Assembly (NCBI GenBank): GCA_942491345.1
Contig: CALOAN010000003.1
Span: 113,719 to 177,718, forward strand
Direction: 5' to 3'
Source: JAHEEL01 sp942491345
GTDB lineage: Bacteria > Actinomycetota > Acidimicrobiia > Spongiisociales > UBA5794
DNA length: 64,000 nt
Part shown: piece by piece, positions 8,238 to 16,901 of the stretch
Numbering within the stretch: the stretch's first letter is position 1
How the letters are laid out: the number at the start of each line of letters is the position of its first letter
Translations under genes and position numbers: made by a program
The notes under the pieces: model-generated
The model's database searches: none
The model's input: the letters and a program-made list of their open reading frames with translations, nothing else
Told to the model about the DNA's origin: nothing

Positions 8238-11200
8238 TCAGCTGCAGCCGGTGGTGTCTCCGCAGGTCAGGCAGACGTAACACGAGCCGCTGCGGACGGT
8301 CATGTGACCGCACGTGGAGCATGCCGGAGCGTCGCCCATCAGGTCACCGAGCGAGGCTTCGGCTGCCGTTGTCGCAGCGGCCGCAGCGGTCCCCGGACCA
8401 TCGGAGACGACGACCGAGGCCCGGGCCGGTACCGGCTGTGCCTGCGGCATCGTGCTGTTGTCGTCATCCACGAACTTCGCGGCGGCAACCTGCGCATCGA
8501 TGTCCTTCTCCATGGCCGCGTCGGTGAGGTCGAGCTGGGTGCCTGCGTCGACGGCGATGCCCTGTGGCGGCTCCGGCAGCTCACCGGAGCGATCCGGTGG
8601 CACCTGGACGAGTTCGTCGCGTCCGAGGTACTCAACACCGAGGGCACGGAACACGTAGTCGATGATCGAGTTCGACATCTTGATGTTCGGGTGCCCTTCG
8701 ACGAAGCCGCGAGGCTCGAACGTTTGGAATGTGAACGTGTCGACGAACTCCTCGAGCGGAACACCGTATTGCAGACCCTTCGACACAGCGATCGCGAAGC
8801 AGCTCAGCACGCCGCGCAGCGTCGCGCCTTCCTTCGCCAGGTCGATGAAGAGCTCTCCGAGCGTGCCGTCCGCATACTCGCCGGTGCGGAGGAACACTTT
8901 GTGTCCTCCGACGCGAGCTTCCTGTGTGAAGCCTGTTCTGCGCGACGGGAGCAGGAAGCGCGGGCGAGAGATGTCGTTGTATGCCTCGGTCGGGGACAGT
9001 CCCGGCTGGAACATCCCCGCGTGGATCATGACCTCGCGGATGATCGTCTCGGTGATCGCTTCCGGCTCATCTTCGTTGGCAAGGTCGTCGGTGGTGGACG
9101 ACAGGGGTTGGGATGCCTTCGATCCGTCGCGATAGAGCGCCATCGACTTCAGGCCGAGCTCCCACGAGAGCCGATACGACTCTTCGATGTCCTCGACGGT
9201 GACCTCGTTCGGCATGTTGATGGTCTTCGAGATGGCACCCGAGATGAACGGCTGGGCGGCAGCCATCATCTTGATGTGGCCGCTGTAGTCGATGAACCGT
9301 TTGCCATAGCGGCCGTTGCGATTCGCCGTGTCAAACACGGGCAGGTGCTCGTCGAGGAGGCCGGGGGCTCCCTCGATGGTTTGGCGTCCGCACACGTAGT
9401 CGTTTGCGTCGCGGATTTGCTCATCCGAGAAACCGAGTTCGTGGAGCATCGAGAAACCGAGACCGTTGTACTGCTCGGCGGTGAACCCGAGGTTCTGCAT
9501 GGTGTCCTCGCCGAGTGTCCACTGATTGAAGGCGAAGCCGATCTCGAACACCGACGGAAGCGCTGTCTCGATCTTCTCGATGTCCTGGGCGGTGAATCCC
9601 TTCGTCATCAACGTCGCAGCGTTGATGTGCGGAGCGCGCTGGATGCTCATCGTGCCGATGACGTAGTCGATGATCTGCTCGATGCGCTCCTCGCTGTACC
9701 CCAGTCGCTGAAGAGCCGGCGCAATCGAACCGTTGGCGATCTTGAAGTAGCCGCCACCTGCAAGCTTCTTGAACTTGACGAGCGCGAAGTCGGGCTCGAC
9801 CCCGGTTGTGTCGCAGTCCATCAACAAACCGATCGTGCCGGTAGGTGCGAGGACGGTGGCCTGTGCATTTCGGTAGCCGTACTTCTCACCGAGTTCGACT
9901 GCGTTGTCCCAGGCCTCGCGGGCTTCCGCCACCATCTCCGGTGGCCCGAAGCCTGGATCGATTCCCGTGACGAAGTGGCTCACGCTGTCGTAGTCACCCT
10001 GGTCGGCGTTGTAGGCGGCGCGGCGATGATTCCTCATCACGCGCAACATCGCATCGCGGTTCTCATCGAACTTCGGGAACGGCCCGAGAACGCTGGCCAT
10101 CTCGGCCGAGGTGGCGTAGGCGTCCCCCGTTAGGATCGCCGTGAGGGAACCGGCGATCGCACGTCCCTCGTCCGAGTCGTACGGGATACCGATGCGCATC
10201 AGCAGAGACCCAAGGTTGGCGTAGCCGAGGCCGAGGGTGCGATAGTCGTACGAACCCTGCGCAATCTCCTTCGAAGGGAAGTGAGCCATCGTCACCGAAA
10301 TCTCGAGCACAATGGTCCACAGACGGATTGCGTGGCGGTAGGCGTCGAGATCGAAGACACCCTTGGTGTCGTCGTAGAACTGGCCGAGATTCAGCGACGC
10401 AAGGTTGCACGCCGTGTTATCGAGGAACATGTACTCGGAGCACGGGTTCGAAGCCCGAATCTCGCCTTCGGCCGGAGCCGTATGCCACTCGTTGATCGTC
10501 GTGTGGAACTGCACACCCGGGTCGGCACTCGCCCACGCGGCCTCAGCGACCTGGCGCCAGAGGTCGCGGGCCCGCACGGTCCGCATGGTGCTCCCGTCGG
10601 TGCGGCTCGTAAGGTCCCAATCCTCATCGTCGATGACCGCATCAACGAACTCGTTGGTGAGGCGAACAGAGTTGTTTGAGTTCTGGCCGGAGACGGTTGC
10701 GTAGGCTTCGCCGTTGAAGTCGGCGGGATACCCCGCTGCGACCAGCGCTCGGACCTTGTCTTCCTCCTTCGCCTTCCACGCGATGAAGGTCTCGACGTCG
10801 GGATGGTCGATGTCAACGATGACCATCTTGGCTGCGCGGCGGGTCGTTCCACCGGACTTGATGGCCCCGGCGGCGCGGTCCCCGACCTTGAGGAAGCTCA
10901 TCAACCCGGAGGACTTTCCACCCCCGGAGAGCGGTTCGCCTTCACCCCTGATGCGAGAGAAGTTCGCTCCTGCGCCTGCGCCCATCTTGAACAGACGAGC
11001 CTCACGGACCCAGAGATCCATGATGCCGCCGGGGTTCACCAGGTCGTCGTCGACGCTCATGATGAAACATGCGTGGGGTGCCGGCCGGCTGTACGCATCG
11101 GGGGACTCGACGTTCTCGCCGGTCTCCGGGTCGACGTACCAGAAGCCCTGTGCGACACCTTCGATGCCGTAGCGGTGGTTGAGGCCTGTATTGAACCACT

Positions 11201-11627
11201 GAGGAGAATTCGGCGCCGCCATCTGATGGAGGAGCATGTAGGCGATCTCGTCTTCGAACGCCTGGGCGTCTTCGCTTGATGCGAAGTATCCGTGTTCCTC
11301 GCCCCACCAGCGCCACGTGGACGCCAGTCGGTCGATCACCTGGCGCGCTGATCTTTCCGGTCCGAGGACCGACTCGCCGTCGTCGTCGACGAGCAGGTTG
11401 CCATCATCGTCCCGCTGGGGGACACCAGCCTTGCGGAGGTACTTCGACACCAGAATGTCGGCAGCGACCTGTGACCAGCCAGCCGGGACTTCCGCGTTCT
11501 CCATCTCGAATACGGTCGAGCCGTCGGGGTTGGTGATGCGGGAGTCTCTTCTAACCCACTCCACGGTTTCGTATGGATCAACCCCTGCGGTCGTGAACCG
11601 CCGTTCGACTTGGAGCCCTTCCGTCAT
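8238..11627 (-). CDS. nrdJ: Adenosylcobalamin-dependent (class II) ribonucleotide reductase
   Basis: Converts ribonucleotides to deoxyribonucleotides with a radical generated from coenzyme B12, so it needs neither oxygen nor an NrdB subunit. The 1129-residue protein has the catalytic loop NPCSEY with LDNTACNLASLNL and the nucleotide-site loop APTGTIGLLMDCDTTG. A long C-terminal region ends in a zinc ribbon (CSTCGHM and CYVCLTCGDTTGC), as in the long NrdJ branch of actinobacteria and other phyla. AGGAGG lies just upstream of the ATG. Transcription probably starts within 11640-11760, where two NrdR boxes are found. A 7-bp stem hairpin (11642-11648 with 11655-11661) lies in the leader between promoter and ribosome binding site. 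No nrdA, nrdB or nrdR is in the window. Identification is very secure. Confidence 0.97.
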   Translation of the reverse strand: MTEGLQVERRFTTAGVDPYETVEWVRRDSRITNPDGSTVFEMENAEVPAGWSQVAADILVSKYLRKAGVPQRDDDGNLLVDDDGESVLGPERSARQVIDRLASTWRWWGEEHGYFASSEDAQAFEDEIAYMLLHQMAAPNSPQWFNTGLNHRYGIEGVAQGFWYVDPETGENVESPDAYSRPAPHACFIMSVDDDLVNPGGIMDLWVREARLFKMGAGAGANFSRIRGEGEPLSGGGKSSGLMSFLKVGDRAAGAIKSGGTTRRAAKMVIVDIDHPDVETFIAWKAKEEDKVRALVAAGYPADFNGEAYATVSGQNSNNSVRLTNEFVDAVIDDEDWDLTSRTDGSTMRTVRARDLWRQVAEAAWASADPGVQFHTTINEWHTAPAEGEIRASNPCSEYMFLDNTACNLASLNLGQFYDDTKGVFDLDAYRHAIRLWTIVLEISVTMAHFPSKEIAQGSYDYRTLGLGYANLGSLLMRIGIPYDSDEGRAIAGSLTAILTGDAYATSAEMASVLGPFPKFDENRDAMLRVMRNHRRAAYNADQGDYDSVSHFVTGIDPGFGPPEMVAEAREAWDNAVELGEKYGYRNAQATVLAPTGTIGLLMDCDTTGVEPDFALVKFKKLAGGGYFKIANGSIAPALQRLGYSEERIEQIIDYVIGTMSIQRAPHINAATLMTKGFTAQDIEKIETALPSVFEIGFAFNQWTLGEDTMQNLGFTAEQYNGLGFSMLHELGFSDEQIRDANDYVCGRQTIEGAPGLLDEHLPVFDTANRNGRYGKRFIDYSGHIKMMAAAQPFISGAISKTINMPNEVTVEDIEESYRLSWELGLKSMALYRDGSKASQPLSSTTDDLANEDEPEAITETIIREVMIHAGMFQPGLSPTEAYNDISRPRFLLPSRRTGFTQEARVGGHKVFLRTGEYADGTLGELFIDLAKEGATLRGVLSCFAIAVSKGLQYGVPLEEFVDTFTFQTFEPRGFVEGHPNIKMSNSIIDYVFRALGVEYLGRDELVQVPPDRSGELPEPPQGIAVDAGTQLDLTDAAMEKDIDAQVAAAKFVDDDNSTMPQAQPVPARASVVVSDGPGTAAAAATTAAEASLGDLMGDAPACSTCGHMTVRSGSCYVCLTCGDTTGCS

Positions 11628-11684
11628 TGTTCCTCCTCAAGGAGCGCCACCACCGGCGCTCGATATCCACAGATCTATACACAC

Positions 11685-11700
11685 CCACTAGATGTTGGGG
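11685..11700 (-). promoter_or_regulatory. NrdR box 1 (promoter-proximal to nrdJ)
   Basis: The core CTAGATGTTG (11688-11697) fits the NrdR consensus CwAnATnTwG at every fixed position. NrdR is the zinc-finger/ATP-cone repressor of ribonucleotide reductase genes. It lies 58-73 bases upstream of the nrdJ start and exactly 32 bases (core to core) from a second box, about three DNA turns, as in known tandem NrdR sites. Confidence 0.75.
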
Positions 11701-11716
11701 TAGGGAAGCAGCGTAC

Positions 11717-11732
11717 CCCCTACATCTAGCAC
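11717..11732 (-). promoter_or_regulatory. NrdR box 2 (promoter-distal to nrdJ)
   Basis: The core CTACATCTAG (11720-11729) matches the NrdR consensus CwAnATnTwG at all fixed positions. It pairs with the box at 11685-11700 at 32-base core spacing, so both lie on the same DNA face. The pair implies NrdR/dATP repression of nrdJ. Confidence 0.78.
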
Positions 11733-11742
11733 GGTTTCACGA

Positions 11743-11754
11743 GTGTAATTACAC
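11743..11754. promoter_or_regulatory. Perfect 12-bp palindrome GTGTAATTACAC upstream of nrdJ
   Basis: GTGTAATTACAC is a perfect palindrome just upstream of the distal NrdR box. It could be a third regulator-binding site. It does not fit the NrdR core. No factor can be named. The rest of the 298 bases between nrdJ and the MFS gene (up to 11925) shows no gene. Confidence 0.35.
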
Positions 11755-11925
11755 GCGTGCCATCCGTCAAACACCCCGCGTTTGGGCCCATTTTGCCGTG
11801 AAAACGGGTCGTCGCACCCCCAGAAACAGACAGCGGTCCCTATTTGTAGATGGCGGCTCGGCCTACGGCAAGGCAGATTGGGTAGAGCTTTTCGCGGAGC
11901 CATATTTGTTTTCGCGAGGCTCGGC

Positions 11926-13359
11926 CTAGGTGTCGTCGACGGACCGCTCCGACCGCTCGGTCAGCGTTGCGGCGACCTCCGCGATGTCGCCGGGGGCGGT
12001 CTTCGATGCCATCCAATAGCCCCATCCGGCAGGGACGAAAGCGAATTGCAGGATCGACAGGCTCAGGATCCAATTGAACGGCGGTGGAAGCCCCTTGGCC
12101 GCGTTGGCGAGGGCTGGAGCTGCGGCCTGGCCGGCCGATCTCGTGATGTTGTTCCCGAGTTCTCTGACTCCGAAGAGGGTTGCGCGGTGCTCGGGAACGT
12201 TCACATCAGAGATCATGGCGAAGCCGTTCGGCGAGTCGACCGACGTCAACCCGTAGGCGAGAAGCGCAGAGAGGAGTGCGACCGCAAGCCACGGATTGGT
12301 GACAAGACTGGTTGCGAGCTCGCTGAGGAGTGTCGCCGTTCCGGCCCCCTCCGTGATCTCGAGGTCGCGCAACGGAATCCACAGGAAAGCCAGGAAGAAC
12401 GGAATGGCGGCGAATACTCCGACGGCACTCACGAGGGCGCGGCCGCGCGGCGTTCGCCTCTGAAAGCGATCACCGACGTATCCGCCGATGATCGAGAACC
12501 CGTTGCCTACGGCGAACAGGATCGCGAGCAGACCGCCGAATTTCGTTGCGGTGGATTCTGAGTAGCCCTGTGCGATCACCTTCTCCTGGTAGAGGAAGGC
12601 GACCCAGATCAGGGAGCCGTAGGCAATCTGCGCGAAGAGGCCTTGGAAGATGATCCACCGATTCGTACGACCACGAAGGAGAGGCCGGATCTGGTCTCGA
12701 CTCATCCGATACTCGTACGTGTCTCCCGAAGCGTACATCGCCTGGAGTTCGGGTTCCCTGAAACCGCGAGGGGCCTCGAATGCGAACAGATAGAGGAATG
12801 CGAACAGCGCTCCGAGTGCCGACGTGACGAGGAGTGGAGCTCGGAAGTCGTCGGCCCCGAGTTGGCTGGCGAGCGCGATGCCGAGGCCGGCTCCCAGTCC
12901 CTGAGAGATTCCCCAGAAGCTCATGGCGAGTCCGCGACGAGCCGGTCCGACGAAATCCGAGATCACGGAGAAGCCGGCCGATGCGATGGCGCCGAGACCA
13001 GCGGCAACGAGGATCTGCCATCCGAAGAACTGCCAAAACGATGAAGCCGTGGTCGCGAGTGCCTCGCTCACCGCCCATACGAGGGTTCCGAAAATGAGGA
13101 GGACCTTGCGGGACGATCTGTCCGCCGCGTATCCCCAGAAGACCGCTGTCGTCGCGAGCACGAGTGTCTGGACAGAGATGAGGGCGCCGACGGCCAACGT
13201 TGAGGAGCTGGTTCCGGCGATGACCGGCTTGGTCATCGAAGGGATCAGCCAGATCGCGGCGTTGTCGAGCGACGCAAGTACCACGAACACGACGATCGTG
13301 TACGCGACGTGGAACGGATTACCCCACCAGGAGGAGCGGACACGCTGCATGGCTGCCAT
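11926..13359 (-). CDS. Major facilitator superfamily transporter
   Basis: Secondary transporter with about 12 membrane helices (477 residues from the chosen start). The loop between helices 2 and 3 carries the MFS-type motif WGYAADRSSRKVLL (motif A). A paired loop in the second half, GGYVGDRFQRRTPRGRAL, is its expected repeat. A long central loop rich in acidic and aromatic residues (about 185-240) separates the halves. The start at 13359 is chosen because GGGGAG lies eight bases upstream; the earlier start at 13419 would overlap the neighbouring gene and adds a hydrophilic tail with no feature. The substrate is unknown. It may be the last gene of a group with the two small envelope proteins upstream. 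Confidence 0.85.
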   Translation of the reverse strand: MAAMQRVRSSWWGNPFHVAYTIVVFVVLASLDNAAIWLIPSMTKPVIAGTSSSTLAVGALISVQTLVLATTAVFWGYAADRSSRKVLLIFGTLVWAVSEALATTASSFWQFFGWQILVAAGLGAIASAGFSVISDFVGPARRGLAMSFWGISQGLGAGLGIALASQLGADDFRAPLLVTSALGALFAFLYLFAFEAPRGFREPELQAMYASGDTYEYRMSRDQIRPLLRGRTNRWIIFQGLFAQIAYGSLIWVAFLYQEKVIAQGYSESTATKFGGLLAILFAVGNGFSIIGGYVGDRFQRRTPRGRALVSAVGVFAAIPFFLAFLWIPLRDLEITEGAGTATLLSELATSLVTNPWLAVALLSALLAYGLTSVDSPNGFAMISDVNVPEHRATLFGVRELGNNITRSAGQAAAPALANAAKGLPPPFNWILSLSILQFAFVPAGWGYWMASKTAPGDIAEVAATLTERSERSVDDT

Positions 13360-13384
13360 TGTGCCCGCTCCCCGTTCGTCGGTG

Positions 13385-13666
13385 TCAGCTGGTGTCGTCG
13401 TCTCCCGTTGGCCCCGCATCGGTCACCGGAGGTGGTGGCGGGGCAGGTGTGCTACTCGCCGGCGGGAGTGGTGCCGGCGCCGGCTCCGGACTCTTTCCGA
13501 AGGGCGCCCACGCAGCCATGATCAGCCCGAGCAGGATCCCGACCAGCGGCAGGATCAACACCCAGGGGCTGCTCAGCGGAATCACTCCGTAGAGGAAGAG
13601 GCTCACCGCGAGGAAGAGTCCAAAGAAGAACCCGGTGATGGTCCCGAGAATCGGATGGCCCCTCAT
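13385..13666 (-). CDS. Small membrane protein with Pro-rich tail, function unknown
   Basis: A 93-residue protein with two hydrophobic segments (about 10-28 and 32-55) followed by a Pro/Ala-rich, finally acidic C-terminal tail. I recognise no family. The ATG at 13664-13666 overlaps the stop of the upstream gene by one base (TGATG), so the two are coupled. A GTG one codon earlier is an alternative. The topology suggests two helices with the Pro-rich tail on one side of the membrane. Confidence 0.7.
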   Translation of the reverse strand: MRGHPILGTITGFFFGLFLAVSLFLYGVIPLSSPWVLILPLVGILLGLIMAAWAPFGKSPEPAPAPLPPASSTPAPPPPPVTDAGPTGDDDTS

Positions 13667-14238
13667 CACGACACCCCCTTCTTCACGCCTGCGGCGAGCA
13701 CGCCGGCCCCCATGACGACGGTGCCGGCCGCTGCCATGAGCGCCGCTGGACCGGGGTCTCCGTCGAGCTGCACCGATACGGCGACTTCACAATCGATGTC
13801 ACCCTGCTGGTGCCACGCGGTTAGCTGGAGTTCGCCGGCTCCCGCCGGTACCCAACTCGGGACGGAGTACGTATAGCTCCCGCTTGCTTCCACATCCACG
13901 GTTTCGCCACCCCAACTCACGACCTGCCACGAGTTGAACGGAGTCTTCAGCAACACGCCACCCTCGAATGGAACAGGGCTGTCGGGCGGCTGGGCGCCGG
14001 GCTCGAGCGTGCCTGCGTAGTTCACGGTCTCTTTCTTCGGCACGAGGAACACCTCTGAGAGCGGACGCTCGGCGACGAGCGTCTTGTCCGAGGCCTTGGA
14101 TGGGAATTCGGCGAATCCGGTGCACTCGCCACGTGTGACCTCGCCCGTTGCCGGAGCTGCGAGAAGCACCGCCAACATCATCCCCAGCATCAACACGGAG
14201 AGGCTGATCGCGGTGTCCCTTCGAAAGCGTCTCGACAT
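13666..14238 (-). CDS. Secreted or membrane-anchored protein of unknown function
   Basis: A 190-residue protein with an N-terminal signal (RRFRR then a hydrophobic stretch to about residue 30, cut after an Ala-rich site) and a C-terminal membrane helix (about 165-185) ending in KKG. The middle part looks all-beta, with a repeated polar/aromatic pattern. This arrangement, signal plus soluble domain plus C-terminal anchor, fits a surface-exposed protein. The start at 14238 is preceded by GAGAGGAGAAGC, a good ribosome binding site; longer upstream frames would run into the divergent acyl-CoA ligase gene. The next gene overlaps it by one base. I do not recognise the family. Confidence 0.72.
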   Translation of the reverse strand: MSRRFRRDTAISLSVLMLGMMLAVLLAAPATGEVTRGECTGFAEFPSKASDKTLVAERPLSEVFLVPKKETVNYAGTLEPGAQPPDSPVPFEGGVLLKTPFNSWQVVSWGGETVDVEASGSYTYSVPSWVPAGAGELQLTAWHQQGDIDCEVAVSVQLDGDPGPAALMAAAGTVVMGAGVLAAGVKKGVS

Positions 14239-14310
14239 GCTTCTCCTCTCGATTGGCATCGATACCAGCACAACTCTACGGAGCACGGCTGTCGCTGGGC
14301 GGTAATCTCG

Positions 14311-16125
14311 ATGCCTGTGACCGATGTGGACCGAGCAGCCTGGCAACCGGACGCTGACACGATAGAGCGGGCGAATCTGACCGCGGCGATCCGTGAGCGG
14401 GGTTTGTCCTCCTACGCGGAGCTTCACGGGTGGTCGATCGATGAGCGTGGTGCCTTCTGGGATATGGTGCTGGATCGTCTGGGGATCGTCTTCGACGAGG
14501 CACCCGAGCGAATCCTGGAAGGCCCTCCACGTGATCCGCTGTGGCTTCCCGGTGCACGACTCAACATCGTCGACTCGTGCTTCACCGCGCCGGGCGATAA
14601 GACCGCCGTTGTGTTCCGAGCGGGCGGAGCGAACCATGCGATGTCTTACTCGGATCTGCGCCGCCTCGTCGACGAGTTCGCCCACGGCCTCTCGCTGCGC
14701 GGCGTCGGAGCGGGGGATGGTGTTGCAATCGCCATGCCGATGACGGTCGAGGCCGTTGTTGCGTATCTGGGCACAGTCGCCGTCGGAGCCAGGGTGGTCT
14801 CGATCGCGGACTCATTCGCTCCACATGAGATTGCTGCACGACTGCGGATGACCGACCCGTCGCTCGTGGTCACCCAGGATCGATTTGTCCGTGCCGGCCG
14901 CGAGCACGCCATGTTCGACAAGGTCACCGAAGCGGGGGCTCGGCGGTGTGTGGTCATCGATACCGGCGCCGGCATTCCGCTCCGCGACGGCGACGTCGCA
15001 TGGAACGAATTCCTCATCGACGCGGGACCCTTTGATCCGGTCCCGTGCGCCCCGGATGGCCACGTCAACGTCCTCTTCTCGTCGGGAACCACCGGTGAAC
15101 CAAAAGCCATTCCGTGGACCCACCTGACCGCGATCAAGTCGGCGATGGACGGTCACTTCCATCACGATATCCACCGAGGTGACGTGGTCGCGTGGCCGAC
15201 AAACCTGGGCTGGATGCTGGGGCCCTGGCTCATCTTCGCATCGCTGATCAACGACGCCACGATGGCCCTCTACGACGATGCCCCGACCGGGCGCGGGTTC
15301 ATCGACTTCGTGCGGGAGGCGGGCGTCACGATGCTGGGCTTCGTCCCGTCGATCGTGGCGGCTTGGCGCGAAAACGGCTTCCTCGACGACGCGGATTGGG
15401 GTGACATTCGCGTGCTGTCCTCGTCCGGTGAGGCATCCTCGCCGGACGAATACGCCTGGTTGATGGACGCCGCCGGGGGTGTCCCGGTGATTGAGTACTG
15501 CGGCGGGACCGAGATTGGCGGCGGCTACATCGCAGGCACCGTACTGCACGACGCCATCCCGGCAACCTTCACGACACCGGCGCTCGGACTCGATGTGCGG
15601 ATTCTCGACGACGACGGGCATCCGGCAGACAGCGGAGAGATGTACATCGTGCCCCCGTCGTTCGGTCTTTCCCAGGAACTGATCGGACGCGACCACGACG
15701 ACGTCTACTACGCCGGCGTTCCGGAATCTGACGTCCCCTTGCGCCGACACGGCGACCACATGGAGCGCCTCCCCAACGGCTACTACCGGGCGCTTGGCCG
15801 AACCGACGACACCATGAACCTGGGCGGGGTCAAGGTCTCATCCGCCGAGCTCGAGCGCGTCGTGGGTGTGATCGACGGAGTGTCCGAGGTGGCTGCCGTC
15901 GGCGTCCGGCCGCCGGGGGGTGGGCCGAGCCGGCTTGTCATCTACGCGGTACCGGAGCCGGGCGTAGCACCCGATCCCGGGGTCTGGAGTGCGCTCATGC
16001 AGCAAGCGATTCGCTCCGAGCTGAATCCTCTCTTCAGGATCGACGACGTGATCATCGTCGGCGTCCTCCCGCGGACGGCCTCGGCGAAGATCATGCGGCG
16101 CGAATTGAGGGCGAGACACGAATGA
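14311..16125 (+). CDS. AMP-forming acyl-CoA synthetase (acetoacetyl/propionyl-CoA ligase-like)
   Basis: Adenylate-forming enzyme that activates a carboxylic acid to its CoA thioester. The 604-residue protein has an N-terminal ACS-type cap (about 35-95), the phosphate loop LFSSGTTGEPKA (about 253-264), the adenine motif YCGGTEIGGG, the hinge motif GRTDDTMNLGGVKVS (about 496-510) and the C-terminal catalytic lysine in SAKIMRREL (about 592). The presence of the ACS cap and length place it near acetyl-, propionyl- and acetoacetyl-CoA synthetases and plant-type acyl-activating enzymes rather than long-chain ligases. The stop overlaps the next gene, a glutamine amidotransferase, in an ATGA. The true acid substrate is not known. 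Confidence 0.88.
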   Translation: MPVTDVDRAAWQPDADTIERANLTAAIRERGLSSYAELHGWSIDERGAFWDMVLDRLGIVFDEAPERILEGPPRDPLWLPGARLNIVDSCFTAPGDKTAVVFRAGGANHAMSYSDLRRLVDEFAHGLSLRGVGAGDGVAIAMPMTVEAVVAYLGTVAVGARVVSIADSFAPHEIAARLRMTDPSLVVTQDRFVRAGREHAMFDKVTEAGARRCVVIDTGAGIPLRDGDVAWNEFLIDAGPFDPVPCAPDGHVNVLFSSGTTGEPKAIPWTHLTAIKSAMDGHFHHDIHRGDVVAWPTNLGWMLGPWLIFASLINDATMALYDDAPTGRGFIDFVREAGVTMLGFVPSIVAAWRENGFLDDADWGDIRVLSSSGEASSPDEYAWLMDAAGGVPVIEYCGGTEIGGGYIAGTVLHDAIPATFTTPALGLDVRILDDDGHPADSGEMYIVPPSFGLSQELIGRDHDDVYYAGVPESDVPLRRHGDHMERLPNGYYRALGRTDDTMNLGGVKVSSAELERVVGVIDGVSEVAAVGVRPPGGGPSRLVIYAVPEPGVAPDPGVWSALMQQAIRSELNPLFRIDDVIIVGVLPRTASAKIMRRELRARHE

Positions 16126-16817
16126 AGCCGGTCGTCGTCCTCCAGAACGAGCCTGACGCGCCGGCGGCGTATCTAGGAGATGCGCTCGATCGGAGGGGCA
16201 TCGAATGGATAGCCCTCCGTCTCGACGCGGGTGAGCTGCTGCCTGACCCGGAAAGCGTGTCAGGGGTGGCAGCACTCGGGGGGGCGATGGGTGCGTACGA
16301 CGAGGACGCCCACCCCTTCCTCGTGGCTGAGAAACGGTTCCTCGCCGCATGTGTGAAGATCGGGATCCCGGTGCTCGGGATCTGTCTTGGGTGTCAACTG
16401 CTGGCCGACGCACTCGGGGGTCGGGCCTATCTCGCAGACTCGGCAGAGGTTGTCTTCGCCCCGGTGCAACCGACGTCTTGCGGCGACGGTGACCCGATTG
16501 TCGCTGCACTCACCGGCCGGCGGGTGATTCGGTTCCATCAGGATACGTTCGATCTCCCGCCAGGCGCCACGCTGCTGGCTACGGGCGGTGGATTCAACCA
16601 CGCCTTCCGGCTGGGGACGGCAGTCGGAATCCAGCCACACCCGGAGGTCACGCCGGCGCTCCTCGGGGGATGGCTTGCGGATGGAGATGCCCGCCAGATG
16701 GCAATCGACAGCGGAACGGACCCCGATGGGCTGGTCGGAACCTTCGCCGCCGCCGAGGCAGAGGTCATGGAGACGGCAGCAGCAGTGTTCGACGCCTGGA
16801 TCGACGAGATCGTCTAA
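16122..16817 (+). CDS. Class I glutamine amidotransferase domain protein
   Basis: A stand-alone GATase-1 protein (231 residues), similar to the glutaminase part of GMP synthase. The nucleophile elbow is GICLGCQ (Cys88), and the catalytic His and Glu are in QPHPE (His173, Glu175). These enzymes release ammonia from glutamine, usually for a partner enzyme, or hydrolyse gamma-glutamyl bonds. The only coupled gene is the acyl-CoA ligase, with which it shares an ATGA overlap. A ligase plus amidotransferase pair suggests amide formation on an activated acid or hydrolysis of a gamma-glutamyl adduct, but this is inference. It is followed by an inverted repeat that may end the operon. Confidence 0.85.
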   Translation: MKPVVVLQNEPDAPAAYLGDALDRRGIEWIALRLDAGELLPDPESVSGVAALGGAMGAYDEDAHPFLVAEKRFLAACVKIGIPVLGICLGCQLLADALGGRAYLADSAEVVFAPVQPTSCGDGDPIVAALTGRRVIRFHQDTFDLPPGATLLATGGGFNHAFRLGTAVGIQPHPEVTPALLGGWLADGDARQMAIDSGTDPDGLVGTFAAAEAEVMETAAAVFDAWIDEIV

Positions 16818-16823
16818 GCCGTA

Positions 16824-16869
16824 AACGGCCCTTCTCTCTCCACCTTCCCGAGCTACATGGGGGGCCGTT
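16824..16869 (+). terminator. Inverted repeat after the amidotransferase gene, possible terminator
   Basis: AACGGCCC (16824-16831) and GGGCCGTT (16862-16869) pair perfectly over a 30-base loop directly after the stop codon. There is no T-run, so factor-independent termination is uncertain. Confidence 0.35.
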
Positions 16870-16901
16870 CCTACACTGTGGAGGCCGAAATCAGGAGGTA
16901 G

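Noticed and set aside
8304..10133. 609-codon open frame on the plus strand, antisense to nrdJ
   Set aside because: It is the mirror frame of a high-GC gene; the translation has no recognisable domain, and nrdJ on the other strand has all its motifs.
11628..11760. Cobalamin riboswitch upstream of nrdJ
   Set aside because: The leader is short and holds no B12 box; NrdR sites explain the region better.
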